DNA of 64,000 nt, from contig OX439050.1 of NCBI GenBank assembly GCA_949317995.1, forward strand, positions 20,662,061-20,726,060, read 5' to 3'. Below are positions 24,290 through 36,890 of the stretch, one piece after another. Each line of letters opens with the position of its first letter. Position 1 is the stretch's first letter. The notes beneath the pieces are model-generated. The model searched no databases and was not told the DNA's origin. It worked only from the letters and a program-made list of their open reading frames with translations. A program made the position numbers and the translations under genes. This stretch comes from Acholoe squamosa. Its lineage: Eukaryota; Annelida; Polychaeta; Phyllodocida; Polynoidae.

Positions 24290-27015
24290 CATGAGGACAC
24301 ATATTAGCCATGAGAGTCCTATGTAATATGTGCCTTCAATTAGAGGGCCCTTATAATGGCAAGGTCTGTATCATAATTACTGTGAAAGGATCAAGTGTCC
24401 ATTATCTGGATCCTCTACTTCATTCCCTCCCAACTCTAAATGTCAATGCATAGGATAATAGAGATAAGGAGAATTAGACAATGTATATAGCCTAAATGTG
24501 TGGGTAGTGGAAGGTTACCCTTAGGAAAGACAATGTGTGGGTAGTAGTATAGGGAAAGTTGAACTTAGGGAGGGAAATGTGTGGTTAGTAGAATGTGGGA
24601 AAGCTACACCTTGGGAGGGCAAAGTGTGAAGTATTATAATGGAAATTACTCTCAGGGAGGGCAATGTCTGGGAAGCCATGTGCACCTGAACCATGAACCT
24701 TTCCAGAGATATCATTGAACATGACATAGACCAATAGGCATACTTTACAGATCAGTGATACACTACAATCTTTTTTCATTGATTAGGTTGTCTTGTAAGC
24801 AATGCATCAATTGAACAACATGTCAGTCCAATAGATTATTGCAAAACAGTGCAACCAGTGATGATGGACCCCATTCTTTTAATAAACAGACACATGCTTC
24901 CCATGTTCAGTATGGCCTTGATAAGGACATCCTACTGCTTTGTGGGTTGTTATGACACTGTTGTGCAGTGCTGGCAAGTAGAGTATCCAGCACTGTATTT
25001 TGTGGACCATGACCACATAATGCCTGAAATATGGTGTGTCCCTTAACATTTGTAACTTCACCAATTCACATCAGAGAAGAGGTTACATCACACAACGCAT
25101 GATTCAGCATCAGGGAATGACAAATATCAATACCATGAGATTAAACTCCCTGCCAAGAGAAATTTCCCTCAATTCAGGAAAATTTCTGTCAGATCAGAGA
25201 GACAAGTGTTTGATGGGGCTGGGATGGGAGTCACACCATGTGGGTGCAGTCACCAGAGTGGAAGTTAAGACAGTGGTAGTTATATTTTACATGGTCCATT
25301 CCCAATCATTTAAGCACCGTGTATGATCAAAGGTCAGCTAGAAGATAGTTACTTCCCATGCTTTTCTCTGAAAAGGCCTACCATTATCTGAGTTGTAGTT
25401 GTAAAAACAGTCATCAGTATCCACTTGGACAGGTTACAAGCAGAACATTACAAACAGACAGTTCTTGACAGCTTCAGCTTTATTCCAACAGCCAATAACC
25501 TGTGACACCATCATAAGTCATACAGTTGTTTTATTTTCTGTCAGTTCAGCATTATTTAATTAATAGGGACAAACTACTCTGAGGGTTATTGCCATCCTTT
25601 CTCCTGATCTTATGACCACTTGAATTTGGATCGGGAATTTGAGAGAACTGATGATAAGGTGTGTGCAAGGAAATGAAGTGATTTTTGATTAATTTAACTG
25701 AAAAATAGAAAGTTATCCATTTTCACTGTGGTGTCTCATTTATCTGAAGATTACAGTCAGTTGTAAACGATGGGCATTCAACAGGCACTCAACAGTCTTG
25801 AGCAACATTAATCATTTATGTCGAGAACCATAACACACTACCAAGGAGAGTAAATCCATCTAGAACTAACCATCTGAGATATGCAGTGCAGGATTTATAA
25901 ATTCTGTGATCCCAAGCTGTTTTCTGATAGATATTCTTATCAAGTGCTGATGTATCTGGATTCAAAATCCAAGTTGCCATCAGTTCAAAGTCAAATAACA
26001 ACTTTCTGTTACCATGGCCCTGTCCCTAGCTTACAAACATAGAAGGCTGCTGTCAGTCAGAACGTTATCTACACTACCCATGTCTGTGTTCAAATCCCCC
26101 AGCTTTTAGCACTGACACAAACAGCTAGTCTCTCTCACATACCCCATGGGCACACCTTGTAGGGTAGACTGGAATAGAATCGACAACTTACCCCTCATGG
26201 TAGCCACAATAATTAAGAGAGATCTTTTACTTTTGTGAATCACCACTCAAAGTAGTGTGTGGAGGGCCTAGGGTAGAAGAGGAGGAGGGAGATGGGCATG
26301 GCAAGAAGAAATATATTTATAAGATCAACTATAGGGAGAAGGAAGGTGAGAAGCGTGTTAACCCAACTATCTTTGGGAGGCATAGTTATTAGCTAGGGTA
26401 TGTTATCTCTGTCCTTGCAGTGGTTCTCATTGTTGGGTGGATATTTGGTTGATACATGCAGATGAGGGTTCTGTTAGTTGCCTTATCTGAGTGTGGGTCA
26501 TGGGCCTACATTAGTTTGAGTGGGCTGATGAGTTGACTAGAAGAGCTGTGCAAACACCCTTTCCGCTTCACACTGCAGGAACATTCATCCCAACATCACC
26601 CTATCTAACTAAAGGAAATACATAGGGTTAATATCATGTAATCTGGTCATAAATTACTAGCATATTAAACTTAACAAACTGACCGTTCACCCCTTTAGGC
26701 TAACAGGGTTTCAATCTTTAAAACTTGAGGATGGTCACTACTCTTTAGTGAAGATACATAGAATTTGTTCATTTTTGGTGTGTAAGTACCTGAAATCATG
26801 CAGAGTCGATATATGAAAAGAAAAATGGGGAGTCTCATGCTCCTTTTTGAAATACATTTCCATGTCATGGTGATCTGTGATATATTTGAAAAAATTTAAA
26901 AAAATGGGGGCTGGGGTACTTAGATTCCCAGCATGCTTTGTCCAAACCAACATGGCCTCCCTCATTATGGGTGAGTTTATTTTCATTTTTAATATTGTCA
27001 CTTGTGTCTCGAAGT

Positions 27016-27042
27016 GTTTCAGCCCTCACGGGGCCTCATCAG
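27016..27042 (-). ncRNA. Candidate hammerhead ribozyme core
   Basis: On the minus strand the order is CTGATGA, then a helix GCCC-CGTGA-GGGC closed by a G-T pair, then GAAAC. This reproduces the invariant CUGANGA and GAAA boxes with a helix II between them. After GAAA, CACTT can pair with AAGTG to give a helix III, but the junction at the cleavage position is not canonical and helix I is weak. It may be a decayed or dimer-dependent copy. Confidence 0.45.
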
Positions 27043-27269
27043 GTGTAATCTCAGGGAGCTATATTGAATTATTTCTATACCCCAATGGGAAATTTACATA
27101 ATTTCAATTTCCCACTGTGGTCTTACCTGTGTCACTGTTTTCAGTGTTTATTTTATAGACTTGTCCTTCTTGTCAGTGGCTAGGAGTGCTCATTGTTTTG
27201 ACAATGATTTTCAATTTTTAAACCATGTGCCATCAAAAGTCAATTTTAGGTTAGAGGGGCTGCAGTGTT

Positions 27270-27455
27270 ATTATTTTTTCTTTCCAACTCGATCTATTGT
27301 GGGCCCAAGTTTTTATATTTTTTTATATTTATATGTTTTCCCACACTCACTTGGGTAAAGAAACATTAATACGGGTACTGAAAGTGTCGAGTAGAAAATG
27401 TTTCAATATAAAAACCTTGGGCCCACAATGGATCGAGTTGGAAAGAAAAATTATA
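27270..27455. repeat. Inverted repeat with about 45-bp arms
   Basis: TTTCCAACTCGATCTATTGT followed by GGGCCCAAG (27,281-27,309) pairs with CTTGGGCCCACAATGGATCG followed by AGTTGGAAA (27,416-27,444), extended by A/T-rich ends. The loop is about 90 bp. It lies within the copy-C insertion. Confidence 0.75.
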
Positions 27456-28267
27456 AAAGTATAATATAAAGTGGTATGTAGCTATACCTTTGGATATTCT
27501 GAGCATCGTAATCACTTCCACGGTTTTGTTTAGAACATGTGAGCGTTATAAATATAGGCCACAATAAAAAGTTGGAAAAATTTTAATTGAATCTCGATGC
27601 AAATATCCACAAATTTCAAAGTGCATTAAAATACTTAATTCTTATCAAAATGACCTGAAAGTTCTTGTAGTAATTAACGGATATCATTAGAACAGGCCCA
27701 CCAAAAAGCAGTAACAGCCACCTCCCTCACCCAGCTCATCCCCCTCCCCTCCCAATATCATTGTTCAGGCCATGTTCCGGCATGTTAGATTTGACAAGTT
27801 TTACTTGTTTATCAATTTTTGTGCTGGTTACTGAGCAGACCAAAGGAAATTCAGTTTTCAGTATGCTGTTGATTAAAGCATTATTTTATGTATTACTTCT
27901 TGACTTTTTTTCCCTTCAGTACAGCACCACTTGCCACACAGCCTTTTGCCTCACTACCCTGTTGTAACCCAACACAGTACATCCAACATAGATACCCCCT
28001 CAGACCCGGTCACTAAGGTGATATTGATGATGATCTTTACAGCTCTAACAAGAGCATCTGATGTCAATATTTGGCAATAAACATGTGATGGCAAACTGAC
28101 TCTGAGGGCTTGTGTATTTGCTGCATGCTAGAAACGTGACAGTCTTTGAGATACAGGAACCTCTGCAAATAAAGGATGGTTTGCACATTAATAATCAGGC
28201 ATGATTCATCGTGTCTTGTAATGTTTTATATTTGTGCAGAAAAGGCAGACAGTCAAGCTTTCTCTTG

Positions 28268-28484
28268 GTTAAGGCCCGCTGATGCATTAATCCACCATGC
28301 TCATTGGTCATCATGATGCACCAATGAAGTGGAGCATCATGCCAACCATCCAGGAGTATAATTATGTATCAACCCTGTAGGGTCATTATGATGCTCCAAA
28401 GATGTGCTGGTGAGCAGTCTCACCAGCAATTTGTTGGTGCACAATGACGACCATGGCATGATGCACTCCTGCATCAGCGGCTTG
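28268..28484. mobile_element. CCGCTGATGCA-TIR MITE
   Basis: Left CCCGCTGATGCATTAATCCA and right CTCCTGCATCAGCGGCTTG are inverted. The interior is full of CATCATGATGC-type palindromes and GGTGCA/TGCACC pairs. The equivalent site in copy A lacks it. About 217 bp, non-coding. Confidence 0.65.
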
Positions 28485-28655
28485 TAAAGGGTTGAAAAGA
28501 AAACATTTTAATTTAAAGGGTTGCATGACCGTGTTGATCCACACATCTGTATTACCTTTAAGATCTTTTGATTTCTCAATTGCCTTTCAGTAGTCTGGTT
28601 ATTAATGGAGACTTGTGATCGAAACATAACAATGACTTCGTAGGGATACTGTTGG

Positions 28656-29998
28656 AATAAGTAGTGAATTGCTCTCTCTCTCCCTTTCTTTTCTTGGTAA
28701 AATAATTGAATTTGCATGCTATTTCTATGAGAACTGTACGATACGGGGAAGGGTTGTTTTAAATGGGGTGGACATTGGGCTTCTTGGTTAATCATATAGT
28801 ATGGGATGTTGTATTGAACATAAAATATACAAGGATGGCCTTATATCTATATCTAATACAGACCCGTCTCTCCTGTGTACTACTGCAGTGCATACAGGGT
28901 TTTTAGTGAAGTGTCGAGGCTATCTCGTGGTCAGTGTGAATCTAGTTAAACTCCAGGCAGGGGGCGCAGCCTGTAGTGCTAAGGGTGGGGGGGGGGGGTC
29001 TACCATAAGGATGTGACAAAAGCAGAGGGCTTGGACTGATAACAGAGGACCCTCCATCACCTCCTGACTACCTGAGGTCTACTACTCACCAGCCATTTCA
29101 CTTTTTCAGACAGACATAGTGTTCTTCTTCTTTTTTAAACAGCCCTCCAACCACTCCATCACCAGTTTGTTTTTATATGCAAGATCAATCAATTGATTTT
29201 AACCTCCTCTGATTCGCTACAATACAAGAATGATTGAAGAGAGCTGTTTTAGTCTTACATGACAATATAGCTCAGCATAGGTTAAATGTGTGTGTGTGTA
29301 TGGGGAGGGCGGAGTGAGGCTGATAATAAGATGTTCTCAAATTCAGCACTCTAAGCAGAACCAAATATCCCTTCCCTTAACCATCTTCCCTTCATTCCCA
29401 CTCCTTCCCTCCCTCCCTTCCTCAAATTTATCCTCGTGGTCACTTCTTTGGCTCTCATTGCTACCTTGTAGCTCCTGTCCTGAACCTTTGCCTCTCTGCA
29501 TCCATTGACAGGATCTGCGAAAAGGGCCCTTAGTGCAGGGTGCATGAAGGTCCCGATTCCTAGAAGTCTGATTTGTTATGCTTAATATGCTCACCCCCTA
29601 CCTTCTTCAACTTTCCCCCACCCCCGCTCTTTCATCTCCCTCCATTCTATAATCATACACACATCTGTCATCATTCCATCTATCGCTGTGTTCTGTTTGC
29701 CAAACATTTCCACCTCTCTGACTTGTCCCTGTAATCATCTAGCCTCTCAGCAATAACACAGCCCTTGACAGACATCTCTCCAACTACCCTAATGTGCACT
29801 CTTACCCACTCCCTCACATTATAACCTACCCTGATATCAGAAGTCAGTGCCTCCCTATAGTTTTAATGCACTGACAGAACTTGGATGTACAAAGACCTAT
29901 TATGCCACCATTGTGATATTTAGCCTCTATCATAATTGTTATACTCAAATATATTAGATATGTCTGGAAGGAAGATTATACTCCATATTTCCAACTCA

Positions 29999-30064
<66 letters not shown>

Positions 30065-30930
30065 TTTCTTTAGATTGCTAATTTTTCTTGCACCAAATAT
30101 GTCTCATATTGTATGGCATTCATAAAGTGTGAAAATATATTCTTAGAGTAGCTATAAGCATGGTGTGAGGGGATGGAATAGAAAGTTTCAACAGAATGGC
30201 ATGTAACATTTCTTTGACACAATGCCAAATGATTCCATGTACCTAAATTCTAGCAAAATATCCGATTCTGTCCATAACTGCTTATCATAGTAGAGGCAGC
30301 AAATACGGTTCGTGCTAGACAGAGCCCTGGTAATCAAGGATAAATGCCTCTATAGCAGAAATATAACTTTAGTGGTTGGGGCCAATATCTATATCAACTT
30401 ATAGAGTCTGATCTGCAACACTACCATGATATGGCAGTCCTCATCAGTGGCCCTTTGAACAGGCTTGCGTTTCATTCCAGTCTGGCGATTGTGTCTATTA
30501 TGGTGATGGCGGCTGGACCATGTAGTAATACAAAGGAAGAGAGGTTGAATAGTCAAAGGGGGGAGGGTGTATCAGAGTATTGCAAAGGTAGTGGGAGGGC
30601 TGCACATAATAATCACTTCTGTGTGATTTTGTGCCAATAAGTGGCATTCAATGTCTCTGTTTCTTGTATTCCTGGTACTTTCCTGCTACTTTCTATATCT
30701 TGTTTAGTGCATATATTTGTCTACCTTTCACTCTCCCTTTGTATTCCTATCTATAACCCTCTCTGTCTCTATACCTGTCTGTCTGTCTCTCTTTATGTCT
30801 CTCTCTCTCTGTCTCTGTCCGTCTCTGCCTCTCTCTCCATCCCATACACAACACAATCATTCTTCTGTCCTGCTTCTATCTCTCACCGTCTCCTACCACA
30901 GTTCTGTCCAACTCCCCTCAATTAGCCCAT
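28656..30930. other. No gene; simple repeats
   Basis: Contains a G-run near 28,986-28,998, the repeat related to 10,280 at about 29,513-29,580, pyrimidine-rich DNA at 29,360-29,480, and CT/GTCT-rich DNA at 30,725-30,840. The 94- and 91-codon frames here are low-complexity Ser/Leu artefacts of the CT tract. Confidence 0.5.
30001..30062. repeat. (AT)31 microsatellite
   Basis: An uninterrupted AT dinucleotide run of about 62 bp. Confidence 0.98.
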
Positions 30931-33114
30931 GCCTTCCCTACTGTACTTGTAAAGGTTCAGGTGGTGGTAATTTAGACCTAGATCAGTGGTGAATGCAGGA
31001 GTGTTTGAATCAATCCTGTTAGTCACTGAGGTGCACTTCTACACTACATCTACAGACCCTCCAGTTTAGAGCTCCTATGTCCTTTTCTTGCTGTCTTAGG
31101 ACATGGCTTGAGGCTCTTGAAAGGCAAAGTAGTGCTCTACTAAACTATGCTAATGTAGCCCTAGTGAATCTAATTTTTATCTCTACATCGTGCTGACTGC
31201 ATGGGTTTATGCAGCATTGCAGGCTAAGTCTCATGGGATCAGGACAATGCACTATATTGGTGCATAATGACAATAACTGAACACATACATGGTTATAGCC
31301 ATCAGGCAGCATTACAATATGTGTTTAGATCACATGGCAAATCCAGTAAATCAAGGCTGCACTTAAGCTCCCTTAATTGCTCAAAGAATAAGTGACTTTC
31401 ATCTCTCTCAAATTTCTTCAATATAACCTATGACCATGATACTTTCACGGCAAAGTAAGGATGGATGTAACATAATCAAAGAATTGGCAATGTGGATTTT
31501 TGATCTGGATTTCTGGAAAAGGGTGGGGCCTTAAATGTGATATGCTTGGAAAAACCTGCTCTAAAATTGACCTTTCCATTTCCCCATTGATACATCTAAG
31601 TTAACAAGTGTGTAAAGGAATCCCTATTGAAATGAAAAAAAGCAGAGGGCCTAGACACAAAAGCTCCTTAATGGGAAGCAGGATGTCCCTTTATCATAGC
31701 CAGTAGACAAAGCATCCCCAATCCCTTAACGTGTTTGTAGAATGACTGCTACTCCATACACCCTAATGAGTAAAATGGCGGTTTAGCACTTTAACATGAT
31801 GTATAGCCCAACACTGGGAGAAGGCCATGCTCATACTGGTAACTCTAAGTGCTGCAAATGGATTCAACCTTATCAGGGTTACTTTGGGTTGTTCTCTACA
31901 CTTAGATTGGAATGTGACAAGCTAAATGTATTGTTTTCCAGAACATGGTTGTGTATTTTGTGCTGGTGTCATTTGTCCTTATTGTAAGTAGATTTGACGA
32001 TGTAGTAGCGACAAGACTTGAAAAGCTTCTAAAAAGCAATAGCTTGATTTTGAATCCTCATTCTGTGCATTCTTTATTCTCCCTTACCTCTGCAACCATG
32101 ATCTCCAAGCCTCTCCCTTTATCTCCCTCTCTCTCTCTCCTATCTCTCTCTTTCTCTGAAGAAAAGGAAATAAAATGAAGAAAACCTTGGCTCAATTATG
32201 GCCACACTGCTGTGTTAGTCAACCTGTGATCACTTCATCATGTCCCTAAACAGCCAGTGCTTACTCCTCACCACCTTCCCAGCAGTTGCTCTGTATCCCC
32301 TCTCATGATTCTTCTCTGTTACACACCCAACTCCCATCCTCATCCCCTGCCTCTAATATGTCCTATCACTAACCCCTCTACTTTGTTTACATCCTAGCAG
32401 AACCTTTCCATGTAACGACTACAGACAAGGTTCGTTACATGTTCCTGGTTAGAGGCCCCCATAGGACACCCCTCAATGTAGGTATACATTAAGTATGCCT
32501 GACAATGCTCCCAGGGGTGGAGGTAAGCAAGATAGATACAACAATGTATGCTGGTTGGGGTGAATGGAGAGGGGGTGGAGGTAGTACAGGGGGTAGTATA
32601 AGGGACAGGGGGGTGGTTGGGGCTTTGGAAATCCAAATCAACCTGCATTTGAAAGTTACTGGAAGTGCAGATAGGTTATATACTTGAAGTGAACTATCAG
32701 ACATTGAAATTTGGTGCTCTTGTTATTGATATATTTCAGAGTTCCCTGGGCCTTCTAACCAAAACAAAAGTTTTTTTAAGATTAGGGTACTTTGAGTTCA
32801 GGTTCTGAGAGTATTTTTCCAAAGCCTTTGCCAACTATTATGTGCATTCTGGCAGCAATATATGTGCCCTAGGCAGCGAAAAGGTACCTTATAAATCCAT
32901 CCCTGGCCAAAACCTCAGAAAGTTGTTTCAAATTTGGTGGAGGGGAAAATGCTTTGAATCCAGCAAATAGACTTTGGTAATGCCTGAATCTCACTTCAAA
33001 GAGTGTCAAAAGGGTCTTTTGGTGCCAAAAGTAATATATGTATTATCCTGTTGCCCCATACAACAGTTAATAATGGCCCTAGGTCACATATAGCTTCGCT
33101 CATTATAGGTTATG

Positions 33115-35870
33115 GGTCATTCTCATGAACTGTTGGCAAATGGCCTGAGGGTGACCTGAAGAGGGCTAATTTTTAGATCTATGAGCAGATAAATATCCTT
33201 TTGTCTTGAAATACTATGGGACTTGGCCCACTCATATACCAAATTGGGAACATCAAATCAGAAAACTGTGGCTATGGCACCTGGCTAAAGATACTATATT
33301 AATTATTGTACGACTGCATGAGTCGTTGACTAACGCATTTACTATTTTAGGTACTACAAGGGTTTATTTTCTATAATCCAGGTATGTTATACCTTTGGAG
33401 TTAGTTACTCTAGGTAGGGGAGAGGCTATGCCTCATATACACAGAATTTTCCTTCATGTTATCATGTGCTGAGTTGTTCTCTTTATATATTCGTTATACA
33501 GGTGGATTTGTGCTATCTTTGTTTGGTTAAGATAATAAAGTAATAATTTTATTGTAATATCTTCCCAATAGGTACACAAAGTGAAATTCCACTAAAAGAT
33601 TTCTATTCTAACATGAATGTATAAAGAGACTATCCAATTTCCAATGGTGGGTGGGTCTTGGGCATTTTGTACTCTAAATACCTGTGAAGTAGCTATAAAG
33701 ATGGGGTTCATAAATGCGTTAGTCAACGCTTCATAGACTATACAAGAGCATAATTTACCTTATTTTCAGAAGTAGGTGAGCTATTCTTTTGCTTTTTATT
33801 CAATTTCTTTTTTCAATTCAGTATCTTTGTAATTATTTGAAAGTGCTGACTTCAGATTGTATGAGGGACTTAGTTTTCAGTTAGGAGTGCCGTTGATATG
33901 CCATCTATTTCAATGATGATTATCACTATTACAGTGGTGATATTTCAAATACATCGATATTTAGAAAAGAATGAAAGCATAGGACAAAAATGAAAGGACT
34001 GGTAGATTATAATTCCATTCCCACTCCTCAGCTACTATATGAGTACTAGTGACAACTGATCCTAGGGCAGTGGCCAAAAGTAATCTCCCACTTTTCAAAC
34101 CTGAGGTATTTTGAGCCACCAGGCAGTTGACTCATGAATATTCCATATTATCAATTGATATGGATTCCAAAATTGTATTTGGCCATAACTCTGGTTCTAT
34201 TTGGAATAATTTTAAAATTTCTTCACAATTTAAAAGAGCCTGTGCTTGGGATAGAGGCCCATATCATGTTTTATCAATGTAATGCTTTTGTTGATGCGAT
34301 AATCATGAGTCCAGAAATGATGATACATCAATTCTATTGGCATCAATGACACTCCTATTTTCAGTACCGGTATATACTCAATATTTTTGCTGAAAGGAAA
34401 GTAGGAAACAAGTATCTTGATTGCACTATTAATATGGATATCAAACACTCATAAGTAGTATAATTTAGCTGGTGGTTAACATCACCCACTGTACCATGAC
34501 CATTTTACTTAAAAAACTGTGTACAGCAGACTTATCATTTATTTGTTATTTTCTTGATGATGTGGCAATTCATTCATCAAATGATTACCATAACATTACA
34601 GCTGTAAGCTAATATCATGTTTACATGGACTATGACTTTGAAGGGAATACGTTGACCTACATAAACACAATTTAGATGTATTTTTTTCTCTATATAAGGT
34701 AATAATTGAAAAGCCTGACCTAAAGCCCAATTGTTAGCATGTGGTAAACAATTGACTTCAATGATAAATAGACAGCAAAATTTCCAAAAAGAAATTGTAT
34801 GTAGTTGAGGGTTTAAGGTAGATAGATATATACAGAGCACTGGAACTGTGTAGCTGTACATAACTTTGTTGCGTTAGTCAACGCTTCAGATTAAAGTGTC
34901 AGTCAACATTACACACCATGCTGCATGGATTTATGCCACCCATTATATAGAGGAACTCTCTTGTTTAAGTATTTTGTTCTATTCATTGAAAGAGATAAAT
35001 TATGTTCAAAATAATGATGTAAATGCAAAGCACATGGGTGCTGTGTAGACCTTTTTTCTTTTTTATGCGTTAGTCAACGCCTCAAGAATTTTGCTGTTAG
35101 TCAACATTACATGCAATGTACCTTGGATCTATTACCTTATGTATGTATAGCAAATCTCTATCATTTCAATATGTTGCTTACATTATTACAAAGAATATTT
35201 ATGTGTAAAATGAAAACTTAAATATGCTTAACATGGGGGATATAGAGATATATAATTTTGTTTCTGGGTTAGTCAACGCTTCGGGAATATTACACAAATA
35301 TACCATAAAAATGTTTGATTGGCTACAGAGGCAAGTGTTTTCCATATTTTCCCAATTTCTTTTTAATACATATGTGTATAGGTAGAAAGTGTTACATAGT
35401 AACATCTAGACAACATTTATTCTAATTTTGGCAGAAGCTATAGGGGTTCTTTTTTTTATCCATTTATGTGTTAGTCAGCGCTTCAAAAATCTACACAATC
35501 TCATTTTAATGCCCACTACCTGTATTTTAGGAACTAATGAGAGGTTTAAAGCACTCCAGCAATTCATGCATTGTTAATCTATATGAAAATAATGAAATTG
35601 GCTGCATTTTCTTTCCTGATTACATTTTTTTTGTGCCATACAGCATTCTCTTACTAAGGAAAAATACCTGAAAATATGCTATTTCCACCTGTTTTTTGTT
35701 TCTCAAGCAGTTAATATTGTCCATAGAGAAGCGAAACTATATACCCAAATGTAGCCAAACATGTTGTGGACCTGATAGAATCAGTGAAAATCAATTCAAA
35801 GCAATCCTCTCAGATTTATAACATAACAAGGCTAAAATGCTGATCTGCTAACAGTTCATGAGAATTGACC
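33115..35870. mobile_element. 2.76-kb TIR element with about 200-bp periodic motif
   Basis: Left end GGTCATTCTCATGAACTGTT pairs with right end AACAGTTCATGAGAATTGACC; the TIR is about 27 bp. TTATG flanks both sides (33,110-33,114 and 35,871-35,875), and the paralogous empty site near 63,110 has a single TTATG. Inside, TGCGTTAGTCAACGCTTCA or close variants lie at 33,715, 34,870, 35,066, 35,265 and 35,467, with one inverted partial copy at 33,325-33,337. The last four are 196-202 bp apart and the neighbouring bases are related, so this is a decayed tandem repeat. No transposase frame is seen. The superfamily is not identified; a 5-bp target duplication is shared by few DNA transposon groups. Confidence 0.85.
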
Positions 35871-36019
35871 TTATGTAAGGATATGTGATTTCATTCCATT
35901 AGGTCTTCTTTAAATAACATTTGCCAAAGTGAAGTTGGTGATGAAATCAGAGCTCAGTTTAAGAGATGCATTCCCCAATCCCACTGCACCCATGATGGGA
36001 ATCAGACACCACGAGTACA

Positions 36020-36220
36020 CACTGTAAAAGATATCTGTTGAATCTATCAGGTCTCCTTGGAAAACTAAACAGTGAAACACGAAAATTGTATTTCAGTGCA
36101 GTAGTGTAGTTTCCTGAAATGAAGACCCAGATCGCAGTACTCTTGTACAAGAAATCTCCGAGGAAATAATGACACCTCTGGCACCTTTGGGACAAGGATT
36201 TCACAGTTATTTTTACAGTG
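36020..36220 (+). mobile_element. CACTGTAAAA-type MITE, best-preserved copy
   Basis: Begins CACTGTAAAA and ends TTTTTACAGTG. The paralogous duplication at about 63,250 reads AAGTACATCTATAG where this copy reads GAGTACA-element-CATGTATAG. That gives an empty site and suggests a CA dinucleotide target duplication. Body as in the other copies. The TIR start resembles CACTA/Chapaev-like ends but the assignment is uncertain. Confidence 0.8.
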
Positions 36221-36890
36221 CATGTATAGACAGATATATACGTAGTGAAGGTCCCCAGTTCTGACAGAGACAGGATTCCATCACTAAAACCTAGATTTAG
36301 GCCTTATCCCACCTAAACCCCCCAGGCCATGCTCACCGAGACACCTGGTGGACACTGGGAATACTAAACACTAGAACGTGGATGTGCCTGGATGGCAGAC
36401 ATAAACAGTTTGGATGAACTACACAGGGGATCGAGTGTGAGGCACTGAAAAAAAAAGATTTCCAGTGTCTTCTTATAAGTATGATTAAGCACTAAGTCAC
36501 TTGTTAAATCGCATTAGATGTCCTTTGTACTTTTTTTATTATTCAAGTTTAGATAGCCGTTCAAGTTTTTCTATCATCCTGTGATCACAGCCCCCTCAAA
36601 CTGTCACTATGGGAACCCGTTGGGATGGATGAATAACCATTTACAAGTGCTTTTTTAGTTTATGGAGGCTAGGTAGAAGACACAGGCAACACTGTATTCT
36701 TTGAGTGAGGATGGAGTTTGGTGTTTGAGTTGGTGAGGGATAGCATTGTTAAGGTATTTGGACTATTCCACCCACTAGCTACTCTGTGGCATACTAAGCA
36801 TGTAGATCTGTACATATATTAGTTTTGTGAACACCTCAAGTATGTCAGGCAATTGTCACATCATGGACTTTCAGTTTCACAAAGTGCATG

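Larger units (their letters stand above)
26728..27705 (-). mobile_element. Insertion with hammerhead-like motif, specific to copy C
   Basis: Copies A and B run straight through this position (AAAACTT...AGCAGTAACAGCC), with about 35 bp of theirs missing in C. The 975-bp block carries a hammerhead-ribozyme-like core on the minus strand (27,016-27,042) and a 50-bp-armed hairpin at 27,270-27,455. No reverse transcriptase is visible. Hammerhead cores are known in Penelope-like elements and small non-autonomous retroelements, so such an origin is inferred only. Confidence 0.5.
24290..28655 (+). repeat. Long dispersed repeat, copy C
   Basis: Full-length relative of copy A, beginning around AATGGCAAGGTCTGTATCAT (matched at 4,269) and ending near 28,650 (ATAACAATGACTTCGTAGGG, matched in B). 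It has a short version of the 43-bp minisatellite at 24,490-24,680. Two insertions are specific to C: about 975 bp at 26,728-27,705 and about 217 bp at 28,268-28,484. No reading frame is conserved across A, B and C. Confidence 0.75.
30935..36890 (+). repeat. Old segmental duplication, copy 1
   Basis: Collinear and direct with 60,478-64,000. The start TGTACTTGTAAAGGTTCAGG is at 30,942 and at 60,480. Shared blocks include AACATGATGTATAGCCCAAC (31,793 and 61,101), AACCTAGATTTAGGCCTTAT (36,289 and 63,498), and TTCAGTTTCACAAAGT near both ends. The copy is interrupted by the 2.76-kb element at 33,115-35,870 and the MITE at 36,020-36,220, both absent from copy 2. Small indels break any shared frame, so the segment appears non-coding. 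Confidence 0.85.

Noticed and set aside
30641-30992. Ser/Leu-rich frames of 91-94 codons as a membrane protein
   Set aside because: They lie over a CT/GTCT-rich low-complexity tract and are open in two phases at once.
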